A DNA stretch of 64,000 nucleotides from Zonotrichia leucophrys gambelii. Taxonomy: Eukaryota > Chordata > Aves > Passeriformes > Passerellidae. The notes below the pieces were generated by a model. The model was given only the letters and a program-made list of their open reading frames with translations, was not told where the DNA came from and ran no database searches. Within the stretch, counting starts at the first letter, position 1, and each line of letters begins with the position of its first letter. A program made the position numbers and the translations under genes. The stretch spans positions 22,012,038 to 22,076,037 of the forward strand of contig NC_088173.1 of NCBI RefSeq assembly GCF_028769735.1, given 5' to 3'. Shown here piece after piece: positions 14,906-25,549 of this stretch.

Positions 14906-15983
14906 GGAAAGTAATTTGTGCTAGAGGGCAGCCACAACAGCACACAAAAGATACAAAAATGCAAATAAATCATTTTAAACCATTGGTTTCTGAAAAAAAG
15001 AAGGTCTGCTGAGGATCCCCAATGTTACCACTGATCAGTGTCACATGAAAGCATGGATCAGAAACCTGCTGATTCACAGCACATATCACACAATACTTTT
15101 GTCTGCCTTTCCAGGACTAACTGATTTGCAACCATGTATATTTTACTGCAATACAGAGTTTGGGATTTCAAAATCTATCCCAAATGGTCAGAAAACCGGA
15201 CAGAGCTGGCTGTATCTAAGCAAGCTTTTCTTTGCAGAGACAGCAGAACAGGTAGTTCAGCAAATGTCGAGAAATAATGCCTCGCTGCCACCTAGGGGCA
15301 ATCCAGACATTCCCTTTCTTACTGTCATAAAATCTTTTCTGAATCTTCTGCTCAAAATGCAGATATTCTCTATTGAGTTGCAAGGATAAAGCAGATTAAT
15401 CTCAAGTTTGTTAAGCAGGCAATGAAGTAAATCAATGCTCGAATGGAGAATGGGTATTAGTTAACTCTCAGTGAAATATCCAGGTCCTTCTATTACCCCC
15501 AATGTTGTAACTAAACCCAAAGACTGTGCCATCCTGCACTACAGGGATGTCCTTCAGAAGCAAAAAACTGAGGTAAACGTAAGCATGTACATTTTATAAC
15601 ATACAGGTAAAATCTCGATTAATGAGCATCAAAGATGCAAAATCACATCAAGGACAGTCTGAAACCAGTAGTACAGATCCCATATATTAGTCTTTAATAA
15701 AAGGACAAGAAATACTTCAAAGAAGTCTCCAGATTTTTTTTTTCATAATTGCTACATTAAAATGCTTGCTGGCTTCTTGAGTGTTGAAATGTTGCTTGAG
15801 AAAATAATTTAAACACACAAAGAAAGTCTAGACATGTATAAGTAAAATTCTCTGTTTTCATTTATTTCTATGACTTTTATTAACATTATCATTTTAGCTG
15901 AAGTTTTCCATGGTGTCTGCACAGACTAATGGATTTGAAGAATTTTTGGTTTTAATATTTTAATATTTAATATTACTAATAAA
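14906..15983. other. Unique sequence, no gene seen
   Basis: A 114-codon open frame (15045-15389, +) is present without a recognisable domain or splice context. I see no credible mobile element, though a phrase near 15540 ('acagggatgtccttcag') faintly resembles CR1 tail sequence. Confidence 0.5.
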
Positions 15984-16061
15984 ACAACATTACAAAATGT
16001 AGAGTATGGTTTTTTAACCTAATTTACTTCATGTGCTTTTCTCCTAAATTAAATATGTGAC
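15984..16061 (+). repeat. Copy 2 of the unidentified dispersed ~80-bp repeat
   Basis: Same orientation as 9673-9752 and ~6.3 kb downstream of it. The copies differ by a few substitutions and a 2-base length change in the 'aaatatatgtgac / aaatatgtgac' tail. The match stops abruptly at the 3' side just after 'gtgac', which suggests a true element end there. Confidence 0.8.
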
Positions 16062-19000
16062 ATTTTGATACCATTAAGTAAACAGTTTGTAAAGAAACTT
16101 GAGAGAGTTTGCAGGCATGGTGGCAGAAAGGTCCTAAAAAACTATTAGCTAAGTTATCACACTAAAAAATTCTAGTACTTACTAAACTTCAAATTTAAAC
16201 TCAAAGCTTTAAATTTTCTAGGGAGCCATCACTCACCCTGTCTATCTTTTGAAAGACTTGAGTTCACCTACATCTAGCCAGGTTCTACAGCCATGAAATA
16301 AGCTGTCACTTACATGCGTCCAGCAGAATTTTTCAAAGAGCTCAGCAGTTCAGTTCTTCAAGGAGTCTGCCTAGGATGAGTATCAAAGTTCCTAGAAACC
16401 AAAAATAAAGGACTATATTCCCAGACCATTGTCATTATGCATTTTCCAGCCAGTTCATGCAGGATTTTCCCTATAACTATCAAAGAGGTTATTCAAGGGA
16501 TACTGGAAACCAACCAAGAGTAGAATTACTAGGAAGAATATTCTGAAGTGTCTCAGCTACTCCATTTTCTTTTTTTCCCTTCTTTTTGGGTTTTGTTTTT
16601 TTTTTGAACTCCCAGGGTGGTTCTTTTTTTCCTTGCTTAAAAAAAAAAATCACCAGAAGTTATCTTCAAGTGTTTAATCCCTGTTTCAAATAGACAAGAG
16701 CCTGCAGTAAATTTCAGAGACCATGTTGATTTATTCAGGACACAATGATTATACTGGGACAAGTACCAGGAAGCTCAGTGCAGGCATTATATAGGAACTG
16801 CATCCATTCTGCACATGACATTAAGCTTATTTATTAGCTACTGAGTTTTTCCCTTTTTAATGACCATGTAAAATGGAAGATATGGAGGTATGTCAGTTCA
16901 AATTCTGTCCTAGAGAGAAGAAGAAATACAAAGCAGATGGAATGGGGAGGAAAATATCCTCCATGAGAAGAAGGCTAAGTGCAAGACAGGAATGATGGTT
17001 GTGACTGAACTGCAGCCTCTTCATGACAGTATGCTTTGAATACCATCTGACTTTATTGCTGGTTAGGAGTACCCAATCTGCATGACAGTCTCATAAAAAT
17101 ATCCTTCTCATTAAATCTATGCTTTTCACAGCACTGAAAATGCACAAGAAACAGTTCTTTTTGCACAGGGAGCTTGAAATGACAGCTACCTCACTGCTGT
17201 CAGGAGAACTGTCGCTGCATTTATTCTCTATCTTCATGCAGGCTGCTGAGGACTTAAGGTCTCTGCTTTCTTTACCAGGTACTTTCAATCATATGTGCCT
17301 AAGCAACCAGCAAGACTGAGACCAGCATTTTGTTCACTACCTTAGCCTCCCCAAAAGTGAACTGTGACTGCATTTACTGCCTGGTTATTCAGCTACTGAT
17401 GTGAAAGGCTTTTGACTTTCTGTCTGCAGAAGATGATTCAGCTGACCATAACTTTCTGGCTGAATAGTCTAGAAAACAAAGGTGTGCTCTCTGGCACATC
17501 TTAAAACATGAGACACGGAATACAGACCAGATAGCTACAAAAAGAAAGAAAAAAGAACAGCAACAAAAAAAGCACCATTGCATTCAAATACCAAACAGCC
17601 AGAAAAAGATTGGATAGAGTACCAACCAGAAAGATGCCCTGAACTGTGAAAAAGGAAATTATTTTTCATTGTTTGTTTCACACTGTGTTCAGGACAATAG
17701 AAAAGTCCTTCTTTGAAATGATCAGGATTACGTGAAAGAAATATGATTCCATTATCAGTTTATTCCCCTCTTGAGAGGAAGCTTTTCTAAAATTGACTGT
17801 TTGGGTCAGAAGTATGAGGTCATTCTATTCTCTGACATAGACAGTATTGGTTCATAAAGAGGAATTTAAATGGCAGGATTATCTGTTTATCAATACATCT
17901 TAATACTTGGCATTATCATTGCCTTTCCCTCCTGGGGTTTACTGTCTACAACAGATTTAACAGATTTAATTGTTCACCCCATATTATACATTATTTTAAG
18001 GACTGAACTCAACTGAAATTGCCTCAGCTGTAGGCTCAGATACTTAAGACAGTCAGCAGAAAAGTTATTCTATTTGTCAGAGCTTTTCTCAAATTCCTTT
18101 AGTGGTACCCTGAGATGGCAGTGGTTCAGTGACTTCTAGGGCTGAGAAGTGAGAGGTAGCAAAAAATCCTCTTGTAAAGTGTTTATACTTATCCCCTGAC
18201 TTTGGGGGACTGGAGCTCCTGCCAACTATTAGAAGTGTTTAGTTCTTCTTGGGTTACTGGGAGCACTTAAGAAAACTGTTTCTCACTCTTCTTTAAAAAA
18301 AAAAAAAAAAATTAAAAACCCACATAGAATTGGATGATAATAATATCTAGAAGCTCACATTCTCTAGCTGGCAGTGATACCACTGCTTCCTCCCTCTGCA
18401 TCACCCCAGCTGCTGTGTACTTGTATCAGCTGAACCAGCCACAGCATTTGTTGGGCCTTCCATGCAAGAGAAGCTGGAGCATTAATCTAGCAGAAAATTA
18501 GCTAAAAAAAATAAAAAAATAAAAAAAAAAAGCCACACACACAAACCAAGGGGTAAGGAGTATTTGAGTGTTTTATCTTGGCTTATGGAACTCGGCTGGC
18601 TCCCATAAATGTCTGACAGGGACCAAAGCTGGCATGAGGGAAGGGCAGAACTGTGGAGCCAAGAAGCAGTGAAAAGGCAGAAGCAAAGAAATAGAGTGAA
18701 AAAATAAAAATCCAAATACAACAAAGATTAATGTTTCCTAAATCTCATGTTCACATGACCCTTTTTCTACAACAGATTTTTCCTAATCTAGCAGGCATGT
18801 CAGTACAGTATCCACTTAGTTCATCCTTGCATATCTGGCAACCAAATAAATTTACTTGGCATGAAAAGTTTTGGTTATATTTCTGGCATTCGCTCCAAAG
18901 ACATTCCAGTATTTCAGAATAACACTTTATCTGCAATTCAGTGCACTTCAGAGAAGCAGGAAGATGATATGAATTCAGTTTATTATCAGTATGGATCATG

Positions 19001-20637
19001 AAATTGGTTCCATTTCCTTAGCTGCAGAAAAATCAAGCTAACCCACATGTCATGATGCTATTACATCAAAAGAAAATTTCCCAATAAACTGCATGGAAAA
19101 GAATCGTATTTAGTAATGGTAATTGCAAATGTTAATGAAATTATTTGCTCTCAGACACCATATGAATGTGTGAAAGTTAATAATGGCACTGAGATAGAAA
19201 TGCTAATCATTGCAAGGTCCTTCTCATTGTAGTAATAAGCCATTTGCTATCAACTGTTTCCCTAGGTATTTCTGGACCACTATTATTTTCAAAATAACTC
19301 TCCTACTGTTTTTCTTATTCGAACAGATTCCCCTTAGATTCCTATTACATTGAATGGTAATTTTGGACTAAAAGTAAAAGACAGGATACGGAGTGATTTG
19401 TAAAGAGAAATTAAGTCCTGGTCATTGCTCAGGGTAGCTGTGACAGCAATATGTAGGTGATAAAAACTAATTTATAAAATATAACTGATCATTAGACACT
19501 AATATGGTATCAAGTTTAATGGACATTTGTTTTTTCTTTGGAGTATTTTCTTAGCGACAATGTACAGCTGTCAGAGGTTCAGCGGATCTTGATTTTTTTG
19601 GCAGGAAAAAAAAACCAATCTGCAGTTCACTGAATATTTTCCAAGCATATTCCCAGTTGCCACAGAGGTAGTAGACATCCTGGAAAGACTCCAGCTGAAG
19701 CTAAAACCAAGTAGTTCTTGGCATTGCAAAAACTATTTTGATTCTGTCAAATACTCCAATAAGATCCAATAGAGAATTACAAAAATTCTGCTTCAAAGAT
19801 TTCACAAATCCTTCTTTGGAGTTGATTAGAAGCCTCCAAAATACACAAGTGTTGGAATATGGGCATACAATAACTTCAGAGCTATGAATGTCTGAGATCT
19901 GCCTCCATCTGCATCATACTACCTCTGGAGCAGTATCATACTTGGTCAGAAAGTTGGGCTACCTTCTAGTAGTCAAGTACAAGAAAGTTTTGGATTGTTC
20001 TGTACTTGGCAGAATGCTTGCTGAGTAATTCTTACAGAAGTCTTGTCAGTGATCCTGACAGAGTTGGTGCTCAGGACAAGCTGCCAGGAGGCTGCCATTT
20101 GTGTGAATTTAATGCTCAGATTTGATTCAAATATTGATCTTGTTTTTTAACTGAAATAGTCAAAGCCCAAGCAGTGTGTATCTGCAGCTGGTCAGCCATG
20201 TTGCAGGATATTTGCATACACTCCCAAATGGATGCACTTACAGGCATATCCAACAAGTGTTGTGCAACTCAAAAGAAAATGCAGCTGTTTCCCACAGTGC
20301 ATGAAACCTTGGGGTTTGCATTCTGTGAACCTTTAGGATTGACAGACTATCTGGACAGCAAGGAGAGGTGAAAGGAAGGAGAAAGCTTGTTTGAAACAAA
20401 TTCATTTAACAGTTCAAAACACTTCACACTATTTACCCCAGCCTTAATTATAATTGACTCTGAAAGACACGTTCTGCACATAAGAGTACTGAAGTGATTT
20501 AATCTCTTTTAACACTCATGGGCATAAAGGTTTTATCATGGGATATCTAGAGAGAGATAACAGGCCCTAAAAGAAAAGTCAGAATATATACAAATGCTAT
20601 GAAAACCTTATTCTCTCCTCCCAAAAAAAAATTCAAG
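16062..20637. other. Unique AT-rich sequence with low-complexity tracts
   Basis: No gene recognised. T- and A-rich tracts occur at 16566-16650, 18294-18320 and 18505-18532. A stretch around 19030-19230 has a moderate-complexity, TAAT-rich, octamer-like composition and is discussed as a possible conserved non-coding element. Confidence 0.5.
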
Positions 20638-20677
20638 GGAGCTTTAAGGTCTTTTTCAATCTAAATGATTCTATGGT
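20638..20677 (+). mobile_element. CR1 LINE 3' terminal scrap
   Basis: The phrase 'ctttaaggtctttttcaat' followed by 'ctaaatgattctatgg' is the plus-strand form of the CR1 3' terminus, with its ATTCTATG-type end. Only ~40 bp are recognisable. Upstream sequence is not clearly CR1. Confidence 0.7.
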
Positions 20678-21009
20678 GCTAAGACACACAAACCCTCATT
20701 AGCATATTTCAAACTCATACCAGGGCCTATAAAATCCCACATATTATATGCAGTACTCCTTCTAACACTGTATGCATATAGTTACTAGCATTTAGAGTAG
20801 ATTCTGACTACTTCTGACACTTGAACTGAATCTTATCTGAATCCTGGTCCTTAAAACATATTCTCTTTAGATGATGTGCCTTTACAAGGAAGTTGCTCTC
20901 ATGCAGATACAGTTGCTCCAGCCATGTGCATGCATATCAGAACATAATCTTGGATATGAAAATTAAATAAAACTAAAAATCAAACACCTACATGACCTTA
21001 TTATCATGA

Positions 21010-21014
21010 GGTCT
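21010..21014. repeat. Target-site duplication of the older LTR, left copy
   Basis: GGTCT directly precedes the TG terminus of the older LTR and recurs at 22913-22917 directly after its CA terminus. The match could be read as six bases if the terminal A of the LTR is counted. Confidence 0.65.
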
Positions 21015-21109
21015 TGACACAGTTTAACATAGCAGGCAGCAAAATATCGCACAGCGGCTCCCTACTCAATGCCTCTACACCATCCCAGAGGGATGGGAGA
21101 CAGAACTGG

Positions 21110-21114
21110 GGGAG
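21110..21114. repeat. Target-site duplication of the younger LTR, left copy
   Basis: GGGAG immediately precedes the TGTGGTGG terminus. The identical GGGAG follows the CATGACA terminus at 22470-22474. Confidence 0.85.
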
Positions 21115-21284
21115 TGTGGTGGTTTGACCAGGAAGGAGTGGGAATTCTGGGATGCTGTGGTCAAACCAATGGATGTTCTGAGTTTCATACTGACACCTGG
21201 TGTAGCCAGTGGGGTTTGGACACACCTCCGAGAATACACAGGGGTTAAAAGCAGGGCCTCTGGCCTTGGGAGGCTCTCTTGGGA

Positions 21285-21458
21285 CGTCGCGGCGAAGAGG
21301 TCAGATCACCCTCCCCTGTCCAGTCGCTGCTGCTGGGCAGGGGAGGGGCAGCCACGTGGTAGGCCCGGGGCCTGGACAGAGATGGGAGGTGAGGGGGCTT
21401 CGAGGATGGAAGGGTGGAAGATCCCAGGGAGTCAGCCCTCAGGCAGCCATCCCCCCCC

Positions 21459-21503
<45 letters not shown>

Positions 21504-21620
21504 CCGGTGACACCGAATGTGATAGCAGCCGGCCCAGGAGGAGAAGGGGGGAGGAAGAGTGCCCGGCCGGAGCGGCAGCGTGTGGGCAGCGTGTGTGGGA
21601 GTGCCGCTCCGGGACAGACA
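21285..21620. other. CpG-rich segment inside the younger LTR
   Basis: This is the highest local concentration of CG dinucleotides I see in the window (for example 'gacgtcgcggcgaag', 'gcgcgccgg', 'gcccggccggagcgg'). The surrounding genome is strongly CpG-depleted. It probably corresponds to the U3/R promoter part of the LTR, though no transcript start can be fixed by eye. Confidence 0.7.
21461..21499. repeat. (GA)n microsatellite in the younger LTR
   Basis: Thirty-nine bases of perfect GA alternation, directly preceded by a run of eight Cs (21451-21458). The tract lies in the CpG-rich part of the LTR. Confidence 0.97.
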
Positions 21621-22341
21621 GAGACTGCAAGTTTTAACCCCTTTCTTTCATGATTGGGGCCTTGCAAAAAATGCTAATCCTCCTCGAAGCTGAATAAGAA
21701 GGGAGATGAGAGATGAGATGAGACAAGGACCTGGCCCGAAGAACGTGGAGATGATTGAATGGGGAGAGATGATTTGGAGTGGCCTTTTGGCTGGACTTTT
21801 CTTGTGGCCATGGACTCAGTTGTTCCTGTGACACAGACTGCACTTAGGGGGAAGCAGTGGCTCAAAACCAGGAGGGTTCTTCGTGAGGACCCCCCGGCCC
21901 CAGGGGGTTGGAAAAATATGGGGGGGACAGATGTCCCAAAGCAGAGACTGTGCCTTTTTGGAGTGAGACAAGGCATCCTTGAAAGACAACCCTAAAAGCA
22001 GCTCTGGTCCATGCGTCAGTGGTGAGAGCACTGGGCATGGAAGGAAGATGTCACAAGCGGCAAAAGGACTTTTTCCGGGCGGTGCCGAAGTGACAGGGAA
22101 GCACACGAGGTTTCAGTGTGTTTCCAGGGGAAGCCTATGGAACAAGAAGGACTCCTTTCCTCTTCATGAACTGAAGTTTGAGTATACCAAAGTGTGGGGC
22201 CAAGGCTGGGCAGTTGGTGATTTGGGAGAATGTATCGGATTGGGAAAGTCAGGTAGTGGGGAGGGGGAAAGTGGTTTTTGTAAGGTTTTCAATTTTTTTT
22301 CTTTTCCTTATGGTCTTTCCCTATTTTCCTGTAGTTTAGGT

Positions 22342-22347
22342 AATAAA
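22342..22347 (+). promoter_or_regulatory. LTR polyadenylation signal AATAAA
   Basis: AATAAA lies ~120 bp upstream of the right LTR terminus. It is followed by GT/T-rich sequence (gtgttctttatgtt), which fits the R/U5 junction of a retroviral LTR. Confidence 0.7.
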
Positions 22348-22469
22348 GTGTTCTTTATGTTCAAGCTAAAGCCTGTTTTGCTTATTCCTGGTCACATCTC
22401 ACAGCAGACACCAGGGTGAGGGCATTTTCATGGGGGGCACTGGCTCTGTGCCAGGCTCAAACCATGACA

Positions 22470-22474
22470 GGGAG
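22470..22474. repeat. Target-site duplication of the younger LTR, right copy
   Basis: GGGAG, identical to 21110-21114. Removing one copy plus the inserted LTR rejoins the older LTR sequence without a gap. Confidence 0.85.
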
Positions 22475-22655
22475 GAAATGTCAAATTTGTGAGTTGAGAC
22501 AAAGAGACACTGTAACAGGAAGAAAAGAAAGAGGAACTAATAATAGCAATACCAATAATACTAATAATAGGATTAGAACATATAAAGCAAGCGATTCACC
22601 ACCTGCTGAATGATGCCCAGCCATACCCAAACAGTTGCCCCTGACCAGCTTTTGT

Positions 22656-22670
22656 CCCAGTTTATACACT
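22656..22670 (-). promoter_or_regulatory. TATA box region of the older LTR
   Basis: The minus strand reads AGTGTATAAACTGGG. A TATAAA core followed by CTGGG is a hallmark of this avian LTR family as I remember it. The promoter is likely degraded and inactive. Confidence 0.55.
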
Positions 22671-22912
22671 GGGAGTGCCATTATATGGTATGAAATATCC
22701 CTTTGGCCAATGTGCATCAGCAGTCCCAGCTGCATATTCTCCTCCTGGTGGGGTGAGAAGAGAAGCTAAGCTCTTTACTCTGTGTAAACATGGCTTAGCA
22801 ACAACCAAAACATCAGTGTGCTATCAACATCATTCTCATCTTAATTCCAAAACACAGCACTATACTGCTATTAGGAAGAGAATTACCTCTAATCCTGGAC
22901 AACACTGGGACA

Positions 22913-22917
22913 GGTCT
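22913..22917. repeat. Target-site duplication of the older LTR, right copy
   Basis: GGTCT, matching 21010-21014. Confidence 0.65.
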
Positions 22918-25549
22918 ACAGCTCCTCTTTATTCAGCCAATGGGTATCAATGAACTCCAAGTTTTCTGCAAGTCAGACAGACATGTTAAATTATTTCATC
23001 TGCCATAATGTCCAGATGTGATACTTTCCCCTCAAAATCCAGAACTATTTTCTTAACAATTATTTCTGTAGTGAACCAGCTCAGTCTTCAGCCTTTGGCT
23101 ACCTTTTTTTTTTTTGAATTGCAGAGCAATTCAAATGTCCAATTGCAACAGATAAGATGAGATCCTCTAGAAAAGGTAAGCAACTCCAGTCTAAATCTCT
23201 CATATTGATTAACATCTTGTAGCTAGTAGCTATCATTAATAACTAATACAGCAATAGTCAATAGTTAATATTATTTTCAATGGGAAAAATCATATTGCAT
23301 TTCTGAGCATTTCATCCAGCATTTCACATTTTACTTTGGAGTCAGCCATTCACTTTAGTTTTATAGAATATTTTGAAGCTGGTCCTCTTAACAGACAATC
23401 ACATTCTGATAAAAAGGCATAAAACTATTTTATACAAAATATACTTTTTACAGCTGTTATACTAGATCTTATAAAAATAGCACCCCAAGACTGTTAATCA
23501 AATACAGAGATACTATCTTATCCATGAAAGCAGAATAGGGCATCGTATTTTTAAGTAGGACTCAAATGTAATGTTTGCAAATTTATAAATTTTTAGATAT
23601 AATTTTCCCACCTGCAAATGAGAATATTATTTTCAATTTTGCAAACACCTAAATAAACATCTCTCTTTCAAGCTTTGTCTCTTTAGATTAGAAAGAACTC
23701 ATAATGCCAAAGTACCAGCCCTGTGCATTAATACATCTGGTACCTAAAGTTCATGTTCAAGTTATACATAATATGAAGATTAAAACCTGTAAGGAAAAAA
23801 GATGGAATAAGTCACTTGGGTTCATGGCCATTAATCTTCCATTTTCTGAGCAAATCTTTTTGCAAAATACACTTAAGTCACTTATGTTTTGAGACAGAAA
23901 AAGAACAAATATAGAAAGTTATCATCAGTTAAGTCTTGAAAGTGAAACACCTAGATCCTACAAGAGAAAGCAAACACTGATCATAAGTAGTCAATTCACC
24001 GTTTTAAAAGAGTAGTGCATTTCATACTATCATTAAAATAACACTAGTGCAGCCAGGTGCCCAATAGGACTATTCGTAAATACTGACAATAATTTTAATA
24101 TTTTGATAAATACTGACTTTTAGAAATCTTCTATTTCCTGAGTATCCTGTTGATTATTTCATGTCTAGGAATCTGCTTGCATCAGGGAGTAGAAAACTTT
24201 CTTTTCCACCCAGTTCCATTTACAGGTTTACTTGGGGGTGAAATTATTTTTTTGTCCTTGTGAAAGTCACAGGGTACCTTTGCAACACCATGGGAAATTC
24301 TGAGAACAAGGTGCACACAGGGTAGCAAATCATATGGAAGAAAATATCCAGTGAAACAGGCAGCTCTCTCTACTCAGCTTTTCATACTTGGATGCTGGCA
24401 GTAATTGCTGACCAGTGTACTGTGGGTTATTGCACTCCTGCCTGATGGCTTTGCAGTAATACACTCCTGATAATCCTAATAAAGAACAACAAGTGAAATT
24501 TTCTATTTTCTTGTGGGGAAAGGAAGCGATATTTATTCTAAATCAATCTCTATAATAATAGGATTTTAAAATGTCTTCACTAATTAGTTCTAGCTGCTGG
24601 AAGGATTCTTTGGGGCTTTTTTTCTCTTAATTATGACAATTTTCTAACCTCATTTAGCTCTGCTATTGTTTGCTAAAACTTAAAAGCACAGCTGTCACAG
24701 AGAAAACTTTGATGCTTTGCAGCCTTTTGTATTTTTGTTTAATTTCTTCCCATCAACAAGGACTTACATTAATGTCTGAAGCATTTAATGTCTGTTTACT
24801 AGTTAGTGTTCAGGTAATGAAGAAAAGCACAAACTCCTGATGGAGGGCTTGGTCAGGAACTACTTCAGAAATGTAGTGTTAAACACAAAAATATTTGAAT
24901 TAGAACCACTTTCATTTTAAATAGAATATTTTATGCTTATGAGGGGAAAAATATTGAAAACACTCAAGTTTTAGATAACGATAACAACAACAATTACATA
25001 TTATGTTGGTTTTAATCAGTATTTTGAAAGATTGAACAAATTGCTGAAAACTTACAAAAAACCCCAAATATTTCCTGATTTGGTTTCAAAAGAAGAACCA
25101 AATGTTCATTCTCCATTGAATTACTTTATTAAAAAAGCATGTTAATTTAAAACATATTTTAGCAAAACATATTCAACATGCTCTTGCAAGCCTAACATCA
25201 AGCACAAAATGTAACTGGATATTGCAGAAATGGAAACAGGCAGAAAAATTACTTGTGATTTGAGTAAAAGAGCTAAACCTTTCAATTATCCAAGGACAGA
25301 AATAAGACTGGAGTGGATTGGGCAGCTCTGCATTGTTATAGAAATGGATGAGAACAGCATGAAGCTGTCAAGGGAGAATTTAGGTATTTAAGCCTATTGA
25401 CACTAAATTTGCCTTTCTAATTACCCTCTACTCATCCTAAAGACATGGATGCTGGAATTCCCTGGTCCTGTAGACCATGTGTTGAAAACTAATCATGCAG
25501 TGAAAAAAAATCCATCTCTTTAGGATAAAATTTGAAAAGCACCAAAAGA
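22918..25549. other. Unique AT-rich sequence, one short hairpin
   Basis: No gene recognised; the longest open frames are about 62 codons. A perfect 10-bp inverted repeat with a 3-base loop sits at 23113-23135. A phrase near 25348-25390 ('agctgtcaagggagaattta') faintly resembles interior CR1 sequence and may be an outlying part of the old LINE that follows. Confidence 0.5.

Larger units (their letters stand above)
21115..22469 (+). mobile_element. Younger ERV solo LTR (~1355 bp), nested in the older LTR
   Basis: The ends are inverted imperfect repeats: TGTGGTGGTTTGA at the left, and TCAAACCATGACA at the right (reverse complement TGTCATGGTTTGA). They are flanked by a perfect 5-bp duplication GGGAG, as expected for an ERVL-type integrase. 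An AATAAA signal lies ~120 bp before the right end, which sets the plus orientation. A weak TATA-like TTAAAAG lies at 21245-21251. The left third is GC- and CpG-rich and contains a (GA)n tract. No gag, pol or env sequence is inside, so it is a solo LTR left by LTR-LTR recombination. Open frames across it (for example 21979-22419, 146 codons) have no protein meaning I can see. Retained CpGs and intact ends suggest a fairly recent insertion. Confidence 0.85.
21015..22912 (-). mobile_element. Older avian ERV solo LTR, interrupted by a younger LTR
   Basis: Two segments, 21015-21114 and 22470-22912, together form one ~540-bp LTR on the minus strand, with TG...CA ends and a GGTCT duplication outside. 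I recognise the family from common bird-genome LTRs. Read on the plus strand, these carry a 'gtttaac...' end, a 'gagggatggga' block, 'gagttgaga', an AAT-rich tract, 'caccacctgctga', a 'cagtttatacactggg' core and 'aaaacatcagtgtgctatca'. The minus-strand core gives a TATAAA box. No internal retroviral genes adjoin it, so it is a solo LTR. Its class (ERVK or ERVL) I cannot fix from memory; the 5-bp duplication favours ERVL, a 6-bp reading would favour ERVK. Confidence 0.8.

Noticed and set aside
21124..22419. Several overlapping open frames on both strands (up to 146 codons)
   Set aside because: All lie in the GC-rich younger LTR and include a run of Arg-Glu or Leu-Ser from the (GA)n tract; no retroviral or cellular protein is visible.
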